64,000 nucleotides of DNA from Gnomoniopsis sp. IMI 355080 (GCA_027946555.1 JAPEVC010000044.1:62001-126000); one strand, 5' to 3'; shown: positions 32,491-44,001, numbered from the stretch's first letter. The notes: generated by a model from the letters alone, not told the origin. Numbers and translations are program-made.

Positions 32491-33874
32491 TCAATCAACT
32501 TCAGGTGATTCTAATTTTACTTCAGATACACCTTGAATAATGCTTTCTTGCTCCGTCGTGTGCTCTGAACCTCCGTCTGGCTGTTGTTGTTCTTGTGGTG
32601 TGCGTGGCTTAGGCGTTCTCATCTCGATTCTCTGCAGCTCGATTTCTAATATGGGGACACTCCCGTCCACTTTCGACTGGAGATGATCATTGAGAGCATC
32701 GAAGTATAAGCTATGAAAAATCGAAATCAGTACTTGGTCCATGAGAGGGTGCTACGGAACGACATTGAACAGAAGAGAGTCGAAAGCTGAATTTGGCAGT
32801 ATAGGTCTAGCAAAACATGATTTGGCGGAGGCATAGACGGCAAGCCAGCCCTGAAGAATGCACAATGAATCATTGACAGAAAAATGATACTCACGCCCAG
32901 AAGTCGCCCTCTTTCACAGCCAGAAAACCTTCCCATCCTCCCAAGGTCAACCTGCGGTCCTGTCGCGTGCAATCAAATGGGCCTTTGAAGCCTGTTTCAG
33001 CGGCCGCACGCACCCCAAATTTGACTTCGAGTGTGCGCTTATCCACGTAGACCCAGTTCCTGGTGAGACAAAAAAGAAATTGTGAGCACGGCGTAGTTCC
33101 CACACTATGACATGCTGGAAGTCCGAGAAATGCGGTGTGCGGTCGCCGGTAATGATCGGCGTACATTTCCGATCCCTAGATGGGAAAGGAGAAAATCGGA
33201 AAGAAAGAGACATTATTTAATTGACTCACATGATGGGAGGTTCCTGGTCTGAAATCGCAGTAACGAGGCCTTCGTATTGCGAGTCAGGGTATGGCAGGAA
33301 GTAACCGGCGAATGGAAACCCAAAAGGGATATCATGCTCTATGCCAGTCTGTTCTGATGTTAATTTTCAGGCTCTTCCTATTGGTCTTCGACCTTTCATG
33401 CACGGCAACCGTGAGACAGCATACTCTTTGCTGAAGATGAATGCAGGTGGCTGAAGGTTGAAGGGGACACCGCTAATCAACCGAGATCAACGAGGCTGCA
33501 GCAAGGTAGGAGGGAAGCAATGCAATATGACATATAGAGCAACATGATGAAAGTGAATGAAGGTACCCACATCGATATAAAGCTAAAGAAAAGCAGCATT
33601 TGGGGTGGTTTTAGCCTTCGGAGGTCTCCGGAGTGCAGGTGTCTGCGTACTTGTTACGGACCTTTTCTCCGGAGAGGACAATGTGTCTCCCTTCGAGCAT
33701 GTTGCTATATTTTGAAGATTTCGGACAGTGGACGATGAGGTTGCTTGAGAGTTATGGTCAGTAAAGAAACTGGAATTCTAACTCTTCCAGTGCCGCCCGA
33801 TGCAGTTCTTACTTTCTTCGGCTTCTGTGCTCCTGTCTTCGAGTTTTGGCTTGAGTCTGTCTAATCGCCTCCAT
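32491..33874 (-). CDS. Conserved fungal protein, multi-exon; middle junction unresolved
   Basis: Supported exons: 33874-33813, 33743-33662, 33348-33230, 33059-32895 and 32710-32491. Introns of 69, 170 and 184 nt are well defined; the last two are unusually long for this locus. Exons 1-2 give MEAIRQTQAK...HRSRRNNLIVHCPKSSKYS and LEGRHIVLSGEK. Exons 3-5 give FGFPFAGYFLPYPDSQYEGL, EPPIMNWVYVDKRTLEVKFG, GPFDCTRQDRRLTLGGWEGF and FWALYFDALNDHLQSKV, then LEIELQRIEMR. This reads like a family of fungal proteins of unknown function in which RRNNL, FAGY, MNWVYVD, DRRLT and LEIEL blocks recur (recognised from memory, not searched). The join between 33662 and 33348 is uncertain: a segment GVPFNLQPPAFIFSKE at about 33455-33405 may be an extra exon. 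An in-phase upstream exon from ATG 34050 is also possible. Confidence 0.68.
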
Positions 33875-34901
33875 GGATCCTGATGTTGTGTGTAAAATTA
33901 TCAGTGCTATGACACTTTTGCCGTACTCGGTTTCACTATACCAGGTACAGGGGAGAATCGAGTACACCCGACAATTTTCATGATCAGATTGTGTACGAAC
34001 GTACCGACACAAGTCGCAAAAGCTACGAGGAAGTTCAACTGGCTCGCCATGTTGCTGTATGAGTGAGCGCCCACTATCTGTCACTAATGCGCATTCCCAA
34101 GGGAGTTTTCCGTACAGATGGAATATATGTAGAAGTGCAGCATGTAGGTAATTAACTAAATGCTGACGGAGTGTTCCAGATTAACCCGGCTCGTGTGAGA
34201 GGTTGTACACAAGGGTCCATCAGCCCATGTCTCTCCCCAAAGCGCTTCAGCTGACCCAATGGATCCCCAGAACGTGGCGGGAAGAAGCATGAATACCCGT
34301 CTAGCCCCGCATACAACTGCGGCCTGGGCCGCTACGCGAGTAGGCACAGCATACGGGCAAGATTCCGGGCGGTACAGATCGACGTCGGGATGTGGATTCT
34401 GCAGCCGGCCCAGGGTTCTTGCCTGGCGGGATGAGGCTACACAAGTCAAGATCTCGGCTATCATGCAACTCTCACCTTGGACCAATACTATTACTTCACG
34501 GGAGAGAAAGCCACCGCAGAGAAATCATCCGATCACGGCACATTCAGGAGTCTAACGGCCACTCCCGTCGGCGGTGCACGGCTGAAGGGAGGAAGACATT
34601 GCTGGGCAATTTTCAGTCAGCCTTCTCAATCGGGCTGTTCCAGCGGCACCAAGTGTGTGACCCATGGATATCGCTGGGCTCCGGACTTGACTCTATGCGA
34701 AAGACAAAACGCTGCTTTGACGATCGGAGATGAACGATATGGAAATTGTCTATAAGAAGTGACGGCGACCCTACTTTCGATTGATGATGAAGCTCTTCAA
34801 CCGCATCATCCTCAAGGCACTTCGAGCTTGAAGGCTTTTACATACCCATCTAAGCGCCATCCAACAGTGCCAATTTCACCTTTCCAACCTTCATCTCCGT
34901 C
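33875..34901. other. Intergenic, possible upstream exon at 34050
   Basis: 1 kb between head-to-head genes. An ATG at 34050 on the minus strand could splice in phase to the neighbouring gene. From 34150 to 34755 frames on both strands overlap without recognisable content. The leader before 34902 is pyrimidine-rich. Confidence 0.45.
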
Positions 34902-35362
34902 ATGTCTTCTCCGTAAGTAGTTCATCCACGTCAGTGAAGCGGACTTGCATGTTAACCTAGGTTATGGTAGAACAAAGCCAACTCCTGGCCCCGCTGGTCC
35001 GAATGAGCGTCCTGAACGACCTGGCTCTGCCCTGAACAACAACTTCCCCCGCCTGAGCGAGGAAAAGCAGCAGGAAAGAGGCCTTTCCTCTATTCACGGC
35101 CATCAAGCTCACCAACATCTCCCCATGCCGGGCTTGTCCGGTCCCCCCAATGGTCCTGTTGGTGAGGTTCCTTCTTCCCTATAGAGGTGCGATGAGAAAT
35201 AAACATTACTGACTAGAAGCAGGAAACCTCCTCAAGGGAACGGTTGACAAAGACGGCAACCTCAAGGATGCGTCACTTTCGGTTGGAATTAAACTTGACC
35301 TCGAAGCCGAAGTCCACCTTACCGCGAGAGTTAGGGGTGACATCTTGGTCGGTCTTTATTAA
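34902..35362 (+). CDS. Small conserved fungal protein (three exons, first exon 11 nt)
   Basis: Exons 34902-34912, 34971-35161 and 35223-35362, introns of 58 nt (gtaagt...GGTAG) and 61 nt (gtgagg...CTGACTAGAAGCAG), giving 113 aa. The first exon codes only MSSP minus one base. The protein starts MSSPTKPTPGPAGPNERPER, has a Pro/Gly/His-rich disordered middle, then VGNLLKGTVDKDGNLKDASL and ends LEAEVHLTARVRGDILVGLY. The C-terminal 45 residues look like an amphipathic strand/helix unit. I have the impression of small fungal proteins ending in a similar LDLEAEVHLTARV motif, but no function is known to me. No signal peptide. An open frame that starts further upstream hides the true start, so simple ORF calling would mis-annotate this gene. 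Confidence 0.82.
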
Positions 35363-36620
35363 GACATCAAGACGACAGGAGTTTCCTCTGTCGGGAGATG
35401 CTCGTTTCGGACTCTGGACAACGTGTGATGGGGTCATTTTGACAGCAGGAAAGATTGCCATCGCTTTTCTGTTTATCACCTGGGATATTTGCATAATGGG
35501 TCCCAAAGGTTTCGCTCTTGGCTCCATCAATCTATCATTAGTTACACTCATTTAAATTCACACCCGTGTTGCATCCTGTTTCAGATGTTTGGTGAAGAAT
35601 GTGGCTGCGTGATGAGAGCCCTTTCGGTTCAGTTGCGTTCAACTTAGCTGCATATGCTGACGAAAGCAAGAGAGTCCATAAAGCCCCGCAAAAGAATAAA
35701 CATGAGTCTCTCTTTGGGAACATGAGTTATTGTGTCATAATCGTGTCTCCGTAATCAACAAGTGAGTCTTGCTGCTGCAAGTCCATCGTTAAGAGTATAT
35801 CGTGTCATTGTCTTGTACAGAAAAGATTATCAGTCCTTGATGATTCTTGAGAAATACTGGGCCTTGGGCTTTGGGCTAGATGTTCAGGTACCAGGGCCAT
35901 CAAGAGAAGACGCCTGTTTAGACCGGCCAAACACGATCATCCCCGAAGCCAGGCATTGGCTTCACCTTCGCTACAGCAATTAAACTTCTCGTCACGATGT
36001 GTTGAAATACATGGACGTCAGAAGGTTTCTCTACTTTTGTACATACATACTCCCACATGTCGATAGGCAAATCTGGAGGGAACTCGCGCCAAGTCTCTTG
36101 TGCGCAACAACACACCTAGGGTGCGTCTTTAAGATAATGCAGCCATTGGCATGCACCTCCGAATCTCTGAAGTTTGGTGCGGCTGTCGATGGCATAGGTC
36201 TAGCTGCGAAGGACCATGGCCATGGTACAGCGCATAATTATCAGATGTGCCTAAAAGCTGACAGCTGCAGCTGAATTTTAAAAATACCCGGCACGATGGT
36301 CTAGTCTCCCCTGGTTCGAGGGCATTGCTCTGCTAGCGCGCAGTTCCCGCGGACCGGAAGATCTGAGGCGCAGGCTAATAAATGCACCGAAATACATTGC
36401 ATTAAAAGCTGACATACCTACGTCGGATATAATTGACTTATAGACCTCAGCTGGGCTGCTGACGGTAGTCCGATGGGGGCAGCTACAATGTACTTTCAAG
36501 GGTGCCTAACTCTGATCCTCTTCTAGTCTTATATATAGTTCCCTCAGAGACATGCCTTCATCTTCGTGCGGTCACTGAATGTCGGTTGTCATTCACGACC
36601 TCCTTCGGCTTCACCTCGCC
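35363..36620. other. Intergenic, no gene seen
   Basis: 1.26 kb. Contains CCTAGG at 36115-36120 and a tRNA-like GGTTCGAGG at 36313-36321 without a cloverleaf. No coding segment is supported. Confidence 0.5.
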
Positions 36621-37073
36621 ATGGCCAAGAAGATGATCCACCTCGACGCGATTCCAGCGCCTCTGAGGATTCCCCCAAAACTGTCCAACGACCCTCAGGT
36701 TTCACATTCGGAATTCCGCGCTATAAAGTGCAATACTCTTGCTAAGCTTCCTTCTCAACCGGTCCTTGGCGACTCAAGTGCCTCAGAGCCCGATGCATTT
36801 CAGACAAAGGCATGTCAATGTTTGAAAAGCCCAACGTCGCCGCTCTTCTCCCCGTTCTCGTTCCAAGACCGCCCTGTGAACAGAAACCAAGCACCGTCTC
36901 TGGACTTTTCTTCGTTATTCCTCAAGTCGCCAGCCCTGCGACAAGAGCTTGAGCATTGTCCTTGTCAGCACACGGCAAAGCCACGATCGATTTCGACATC
37001 CTCTTCCCTGGAGTCTGACCAAATTGACACATCTAGTGTTCTGTCAGGTTATACTTCAGTTGAATCACGATGA
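36621..37073 (+). CDS. Short hypothetical protein
   Basis: 150 aa from ATG 36621, which has a strong context (TCGCCATGGCC); an in-frame ATG at 36579 would add 14 residues but has a weak context. The chain is Ser/Pro-rich and probably disordered (PTSPLFSPFSFQDRPVNRNQ; SISTSSSLESDQIDTSSVLS), with six Cys. It is not recognised. It lies between the small three-exon gene and the convergent lamA 3' end. May be real but unsupported by homology. Confidence 0.4.
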   Translation: MAKKMIHLDAIPAPLRIPPKLSNDPQVSHSEFRAIKCNTLAKLPSQPVLGDSSASEPDAFQTKACQCLKSPTSPLFSPFSFQDRPVNRNQAPSLDFSSLFLKSPALRQELEHCPCQHTAKPRSISTSSSLESDQIDTSSVLSGYTSVESR

Positions 37074-37288
37074 TCTTGGACTTGATATTTGGAAGAGTCT
37101 TTGTGCAGGAATCTGAATCAGACACGCGAGCCGGTCACGATAGATACGTATCACAACTGGGATTCTGTTTGCGGGGTTGATTTCCTGCGAGTCACTGCGG
37201 CAGAAGCATTGTTGTATACACGACTTATTCAATTTGACGACAAAGTTTTCGGATCAAGGGATATTATAAGAATCTGTGTCTTACAACC

Positions 37289-40200
37289 TCATTTGCTCAC
37301 CAAAACCAGCGGTCTGCCGCTCTGCACGATATCGTTTGGCGCAATCAAGACTTTCGCAACTTTCCTTCCCACCATATGATCGTCTATTATAACATTGATC
37401 TCCATCTTCATGGCTTCGAGTATGACGACAACCTGTCCTTTTTCCATGACCTGCCCCTCTTCAACAAGCACTTTCCAGACATTGGCATTGACCGGCGCTT
37501 CAATAGGGTCGATATTGGGGTCTATGGAACGAGTTAGGCTTTGAACCCCGACCGGATAGGGACATAAAGATTCTCGGGATGAGTTTGTAAGAACTTACCG
37601 TCTAGCAGAGCTTGAATGGTGTCGACAGAGATTCCGCGAGCTTGTCTTTCCGCATCCCACTTGGCCAGTAGCTCTTTCTCCAATTTCACCATCTTTTCTT
37701 GCATTTTCATCTGTCTCGCTCTCATGGCTTCCGCTTCTTCTTTGACTGTCTCCAACAGCTCGTTGTGAGCGCGCATGTCGAAAGTCGAGTCTTTAACCTT
37801 GTATTCATATCTTCCACTCCTGAATAAAGCCATTTGACGATCATATCCTTCCTCACTGACCTCTTCAAACGTGATAACATCCATGTCCTCAAAAAGCCAC
37901 GGCTTGTCCTGTGAGAAGCTTTTCTTGTAGCCCAGCGTGTCAACTCCGGGAATCGTCATGCCTGTCATCATATAACCCCCAGGTGAGTCAACGGGATAGA
38001 TTGCTAAGCATGAACCACCCCATGATACTGTTCCCTCGGGAGTGAAAGTACGGCTGGGATTCATCTTAGGGGCGTTGAGTCTGTGTCGAGGATCCGCAGG
38101 AAGGCATTCCGGGAGTGCCATAAAAAAGCCTACGCCAACGCACACAAACTCTGCTGTCAGCCAAAGTTTCCGGAAATCTTCAACAGTAATTCCGTTGTTC
38201 TCTGCGACAAATCGGAACGTGTCTGGCAAATAACTCGCATATGGTCGCTGGTTGGCCATATAACGCTCGATGCTCTCCGTCAGACGTGGGTGCGAGAACG
38301 TGAGAGGCAGTACAAAAGTACGATTCGGCATTTGGATGGTACTGAGATCACCGAGCTCGTCCTCCAGCGTTACCAGATATTCCACAAGCTTCGCCTGAGG
38401 TATAGCAAGACCATTGTAGTAGATCATCATGGAATTCCCGATACAGACAGTGTTATAGATGCCCTCGCCCGTCGCTGAGAAGCGAATGGAGCCTTGTCCT
38501 GCCTGGAGCTTGCGTTTTAGGGCTGTAGTGCGGCACTTGTGGTTGATATCGAATCGGCCATTGCCGTAATCCACGAGAAGATAATCGTCCCCACCCTGGC
38601 AGTACGACACCTTTGGCCGACTGGCTGTCTCTTCGAGCATCTTGATCACTGCTGGTTGGATGTTGGAGCCTGCTGCCGGGATGGACAGTGCTGCAAGTCC
38701 GTGGATGCCTTCCGAAATACCAGACGAGATGTGCTCGGTAGCCTTTTGTATGAACATCTCGGTATGACGCCGGCATGCTAGGGCCGTCTCCAGAGATACC
38801 GGATGAAATCTGACCCTATTTCCAGCTCTCAGTTGCCCAAGTTTCCAGTAGTCAGCCTTTACGACAGTGAAGGGTACAACAAAGCCACCGAAATCCGGGC
38901 AATCTGGTGGGAAGATAACAGGTTCATCCCCAGTGAAGTTGATGCCGCCCATGGGATAACCGTACTCGATGACATTACTGGGGTGAGAACCCCCGTCTCC
39001 GCCATCTGACCTGGCCCACTGGGGCCGAGGACCCATCAGACGTATGCCACCTCTGGCAGCGTTGTGTGAAACCTCCCAAGATGTGCTGTAGAACATCTCA
39101 ATATCTCCGGGAGTCAGGTACCCTTCGCAGTATGGCCCATGCATGACTTGAATGTCCCATTCCGTGGTGTATACAGGAATCAGTGACTGAGGTACTGCCA
39201 GTGAGTTGGAGGCAATTGATTCCTCAGGTAGCTTGTCAACGATTCGTAACAGATCACCTGTCCGTAGAGGTCGTCCCTGGTACCCTCCTACCAGTGTCAT
39301 TGGAACAGTAGCTTTGGAGCCAAACCACTCTGCGACATTGAGGAATCCGCCATGTACTGCGAGATATGCTCGGCAACCCTTGTCCGACAAGGTCTTCCCG
39401 ATAGTTAAACGCTGACCGGCAGAGATTTTGACTCTTTGCCACATCGGAAAGTCTTGGCCGTCCAGCGTTGCCGATATTGCCGCTCCAGTCAATGCCACGA
39501 TAGCGTCTCCCAAGAACCTCAGATCAGGACCGGTGAGCGTGATCTCAAGGCCCTCTTTTCCCAATGGGTTCCCAACAAGAGCATTGCCAAGCTGGAAGGC
39601 TACTGGGTCCATCGGACCACCATGGCCAAAGCCCCTTCCAATTGTTGGACGTCCAGGAAAATCCTCCACTAATGTGTACGATCCTCCAGCTAGCACGTCG
39701 ATGGCCGGGGGCTGAAACTGGAATTTGGAAAGGAATTGAGTTATGGTATTGCCCGCCTGGAACTGGGCGGACTTTACCACTGCAAGGAGAAAATCTAGAT
39801 TCGTCGGTGGACCACAGATAATGGTACGTGTAAGGACGATTTCAAGCTCCTCAACAGCCTGCTTTCTGGATGGCGCATGATGGATGACCTTGGCCAACAA
39901 GGGGTCTACAGAGATGTCAGTTTGAGTGGCATTGATTTGCTTCTGTGTGACGCACCGTAATAAGGACTGATGGTTAGGCCAGCTCTCACCCACGTATCTA
40001 TTCGAGTCCCGCCAATTTCGTGCCACGCAACCTTCTGCAGTAGGCCAGGACATGGCGCAAAATCCTTGACAGGGTTTTCTGCGTATACTCTCACTTCGAT
40101 GGCATGACCTTTGGGCTTGGCGCCTCGATTTTGGGTCTCCTCGACCATTTCGGCAGTCAAACCCCCTGTGCCAGAAAGCTGAGCGTCCGCTTGTTGAAGC

Positions 40201-41321
40201 ATTAATGCCACTAGGTCCACGTCGTAGACTGCTTCAGTGACTCCGTGTTCAACCTGCAATCGCGTGTTCATCTCCAGGAAGAAGAAGTCCCCTGTCTCAT
40301 CATCGACCAGAAATTCGAGGGTACCGGCACTTCCGTAGTGAACGGATTCTGCAAGCGCCTTAGCCGCAGTGCAAAGCTTTTGTCTTAAATCCGGCTTCTT
40401 TTGCGTTATGAAGGGACTGGGACACTCCTCCACAACCTTCTGATGTCGCCTCTGAATGCTGCACTCTCTTTCACCCAGAGTGGCGACATTGCCCTGGGCG
40501 TTGCCGAAGACTTGCACTTCAATATGATGCGCTGCAGGGTAATATTTTTCTAGGAACACTCCCGCGTTTTTGAATAGAGCCTGACCTCTGGACTGGACAG
40601 TGTCGAAAGCCTTTCGTAGCTCGTCTTCATCACTGCAAGCTTTTAAACCCATCCCGCCTCCACCCGCGGTGGATTTCAGCATCACGGGATAGCCCAATCT
40701 CGCGGCGGCTTCCAGCGCATCGTCTACTCCCGTCAAAAGACCCTCAGTACCAGGCACGACAGGCACAGCAGCTTTTAGTGCTAGTTCGCGTGCCTGTAGA
40801 CTTCGGAGTTAGTTGATACCCAAAGCAACAGTCTCGACCTTCGCGTCACACACTCGGGTCTCACAACACAGATTGAGATGACGGTGGAATAATTACCGTA
40901 TGCTTCAGCCCGAATTGCTCAATACTCTCAGGACTCGGGCCCACAAAGACCAGTCCCGCTTCAGCGACAGAACGTGCAAACCCGGAATTTTCGGAAAGAA
41001 ATCCGTAACCTGGGATAATAGCCTGTGCTCCCGCGGACCTCGCTACGCTGATGATTTGTTCGCCGTCTAGGTAAGCTTTAGTAGCATCACCGGTCAATAA
41101 GAACGACTCGTCTGCGTGTGCCACATGCTGCGAGGCCGAGTCTGGCTCGGTGTAAATGGCTATCGTGCGTATTCCCAGCTGCCTGCTGTTCTGTAAGTAT
41201 TGTGTTCTGTCTACGCAGTCATTTGGACCACAACATGCTAAACACACCTTGCCGTCCTGATTATCCGGACTGCTATCTCTCCACGATTTGCAATGAGTAG
41301 GGTCTTGAGTTTCTCCATCAT
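37289..41321 (-). CDS. lamA: LamA: biotin carboxylase-KipA-KipI-biotinyl fusion (urea-carboxylase type, no amidase)
   Basis: Five exons: 41321-41248, 41182-40897, 40793-39956, 39905-37599 and 37521-37289, giving 1245 aa; all phases match. Domains: biotin carboxylase, residues 1 to about 450 (LLIANRGEIAVRIIRTARQL; ATP-grasp glycine loop KSTAGGGGMGLKA; EMNTRLQVEHGVTE); KipA/AHS2 (about 470-790; GRGFGHGGPMDPVAFQLGNA); KipI/AHS1 (about 840-1070; ETASRPKVSYCQGGDDYLLV...SWGGSCLAIYPVDSPGGY); a coiled coil (about 1110-1155); and a biotinyl domain with EAMKMEI, biotin on Lys 1207. Order matches the urea carboxylase half of Dur1,2, but the amidase is absent. In Aspergillus nidulans, divergent lamA and lamB are needed to use 2-pyrrolidinone; here too lamB is head to head. 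Inferred role: ATP/biotin-dependent carboxylation that activates a lactam for ring opening, cytosolic. Confidence 0.92.
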
Positions 41322-41846
41322 ATGAGGCGACGAGGGACAAGCTCGCTGGAAACGCTATAATATTCTGGACCCTCCACGTTACATACCAATCTTGTTGCAC
41401 GTCCAAATCCAATCGAGGGGGACAAATAGAACTCGCAACTTTTATCAGTCAGCACCTTGATCCCGAGGATTTGGTTTCAGGCACAGTGACGTCGAGCGAA
41501 GGAGACATGCACATATCTGATAAGTCGTCACGATTGTAATTGATTATCAAGATTAAAGGGCGGGGAAATTATGATAACAAATGCCGGGATGAAAGTGATT
41601 GAGTAGGGCCGGCCCTTGGCGAACTATTTTCCAAGAGTGAGACAGCTTCCCCGCCGCGCTTCTCTGGTGTTGATAAGAGGCGTTTGGTTCCGCATATTCG
41701 ACTAGGTGCGATCTCGGGGATCTTGGCCGGAGCGGAGACGCCAGCGGCATCACATTAGCTCCTTTTTAAAAAGTCAGATCCAAAGATACATGCACTCGGG
41801 AGACTTCGATCTATTGCACAACCAGATTGTAGCCACTGCAAGAACT
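41322..41846. promoter_or_regulatory. Divergent lamA-lamB control region with four TGATAA sites
   Basis: 525 bp between start codons. TGATAA occurs at 41518-41523, 41572-41577 and 41671-41676, and its complement TTATCA at 41544-41549. These fit the HGATAR core bound by AreA/NIT2 nitrogen regulators. By chance a given hexamer would occur about 0.26 times on both strands here. An AmdR site was not assigned. Confidence 0.75.
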
Positions 41847-42685
41847 ATGGCCCCCAAGCGCAAAGCCTTCATTAACGTCGACCTTGGGGAGGGCTACGGC
41901 AATTATAAATGCGGGCCAGACGATGAACTCATCCCTATGATCGATCATGCAAATATAGCATGTGGCTTTCACGCCGGGTGAGCCAGGAATCTTGTTCCCT
42001 CCTGTTGCATCCAAGGCCGACTAACAATGATAGCGATCCCTTGAAAATGCAAGAGTCGATCCAGCTCTGTAAGCAACACAAGATAAAAATTGGCGCGCAC
42101 CCAGGTCTCCCGGACGTGCTCGGTTTCGGTCGACGAGAGATGAAGCTCGACCCGGATGAGCATACAGCCAATGTGATCTACCAAGTCGGCGCGTTGAAAG
42201 GGTTTCTCGATGCCGAGGGACTGGAGTTACACCATGTCAAGCCCCACGGAATCCTGTACGGGATGATGTGCCGAGACGTCGAGGTCTGCCGAGCCGTGAT
42301 GACTGGAATTTCCAAATTCAAAGGCTCAGATGGTAAACCCATGAAGGTTTTTGGACTTGGCGGGACTTTCCAGGAACAGGTTGCAAAGGAACTAGGGCTC
42401 GAGTTCATCGCAGAGTTCTATGGAGACGTGAAATACAAAGCGGATGGGTCGCTGGTGATTGATCGAAAAAAGAAGCCTTGGGACGTGAGCGAAGTCAAAG
42501 AGCATGTGCGGCAGCAGATTGAAACGTCGACGGTCACGGCCGTCACTGGGGAGAAAGTAATTCTACCCACGGGGGATTACCAAGTGTCTGTATGCTGTCA
42601 TTCGGACTCTCCAGGTTGTGTTGAGATTGTGAAGGCGACTAGAGAGGTGGTGGACGAGTACAATAAGGCCAATGGGTTTGTTTGA
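41847..42685 (+). CDS. lamB: LamB/YcsF family protein (5-oxoprolinase subunit A type)
   Basis: Exons 41847-41977 and 42034-42685, with a 56-nt phase-2 intron (gtgagc...GACTAAC...GATAG), giving 260 aa, the normal family length. Signature MAPKRKAFINVDLGEGYGNY, then IDHANIACGFHAGDP, IGAHPGLPDVLGFGRREM, HHVKPHGILYGMM and GEKVILPTGDYQVSVCCHSD. LamB/YcsF proteins (PxpA in bacteria) act with KipI and KipA homologues as ATP-dependent 5-oxoprolinase; the fungal protein is needed for lactam use. Its divergent partner carries KipA and KipI on one chain, so both halves of the enzyme are encoded side by side. An in-frame ATG at 41790 would add 19 residues; 41847 is preferred by family start position. Confidence 0.92.
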
Positions 42686-42956
42686 TCTCCGCACATGCCT
42701 GCTTTAGGTAACTAGTAGCGACTAGTTCCAGCCCCCTTCATCTGAGTAGTGATAACCTTGGGCATGAGAAAAAGCATAGCGCATGCGAGAACGTGACATA
42801 AATGAATTTTAAGGTCTCGACGGACCAATCGCTAAGCTTGTATGATTAAATACAGAATCGAATGGAAAAAAGGTTCTCGGTCTTCAAGTCCCCCAGCCTG
42901 CCAGCCTCGTGCGTACCCAAATGAAAATCGTGTACTGAACATTATTCGTTCCAGAA
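42686..42956. other. Short convergent intergenic region
   Basis: 271 bp between convergent stops; two 3' UTRs, nothing else seen. Confidence 0.6.
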
Positions 42957-44001
42957 TTAGTTGCTATTGTACACGGCCACGTAGTCGATCTCAAACGTTC
43001 CTGAAGCCGCTGTGGATGCGATGGGCGTCGTGCTGCCATAGACTTTGTCCGGGAAACTTCCTCCAATAGCCATGTTCAGAATGATGTAGTACGAGTTGTG
43101 CACCGCATCGTTCCATGTCGTCGCGTCGATGCTCGTGGATACAACTTGCCAGTACAAGCTTCCATCCAGGTACCACCTAATGGCTTCCAATGAAGCATCG
43201 GTGCGGTCAACCTCGATTGTGTACGTGTGGAAATTGCCCTGCAGCGCAGTGCCATTAGGCACAGCGTTACCGCCTAGCCCAGTGGTCTCATCGCAAGGAC
43301 CACCAGGGTTGACACCGCAGTGCAGCGTTCCGTAAACTTTGTTGACTGCGTTGATGTTCTCCATGATGTCGAGTTCTCCGACCTGGGGCCAGTTGCTAAA
43401 GTGGACGATTAGTGTCATGGCCCAATTTCACCTAGCAGAAGGATGGACTCCTGCCGATAGCAGTCACTCACGTGTAACCATCCCTGAAGTTACCTCCCAG
43501 AGCCCAGAAGGCTGGCCAATAGCCAACACCGTTCTCGCCAAGGGCAGGGAGTGAAAGACTGCCCTGGATGCGCATTTTCCCACCGGCTGCGCACGTGAAA
43601 TCCTGCTTCACAGTCTCGAGACGTGCAGACGTCCACGCGCCAGCAGAATCCTTCCGGGCCGTAATTCCCAGCGTGCCATCGCCTGTCAAGGCCAAGTTCT
43701 CGGTGCTAGACGTGTACTGTGGGGTTTGCGCTTAGCTATATGTTCCTTGTATCCTTTGTAAACACATCAATCGACTTACTGTCTCGATCTCATTCGTTCC
43801 CCAGTTGGCTGCGCCACCAGGGTACGAGGTCCCTGTCAGAGCCGTCCAGTCCGCAGTGTTGGGCAGACTGTTGGCAGTACCAACAAAGTCGTCACTCCAT
43901 GTCAATGTGAAGCCTTCGATGGTCGGCACGGCAGCCTGAGCGAATGGCAGCAGACCGGCCGCTGCCAGGAACGCCACGTTGGTCTTGAAGTTGGAACTCA
44001 T
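42957..44001 (-). CDS. Secreted GH16 beta-glucanase-type glycosidase
   Basis: Exons 44001-43780, 43716-43472 and 43395-42957; introns 63 and 76 nt, phases 0 and 2; 301 aa. Signal peptide MSSNFKTNVAFLAAAGLLPFAQA. The GH16 catalytic motif GELDIMENIN (ExDxxE: nucleophile Glu, acid/base Glu) comes after WPAFWALGG and the NWPQV loop; LTWSDDF and WGTNEIETYTS near the N-terminus and IILNMAIGGSFP with FEIDYVAVYNSN at the end complete the beta-jelly-roll. The family cuts beta-1,3(4)-glucans or remodels cell wall; no carbohydrate-binding module and no GPI tail, so it is probably freely secreted. Choice of Met 44001 gives the signal peptide; an upstream in-frame start at 44025 is less likely. Confidence 0.93.

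Noticed and set aside
36281..36340. tRNA-like box GGTTCGAGG near a GATGGTCTAGT string
   Set aside because: No acceptor, D or anticodon stem can be formed around it; spacing of the two boxes is too short for a tRNA.
41847..42685. Calling the lamA/lamB pair a complete urea-degradation (Dur1,2) system
   Set aside because: The allophanate hydrolase amidase domain is absent and LamB belongs to the 5-oxoprolinase family, so urea use is not supported.
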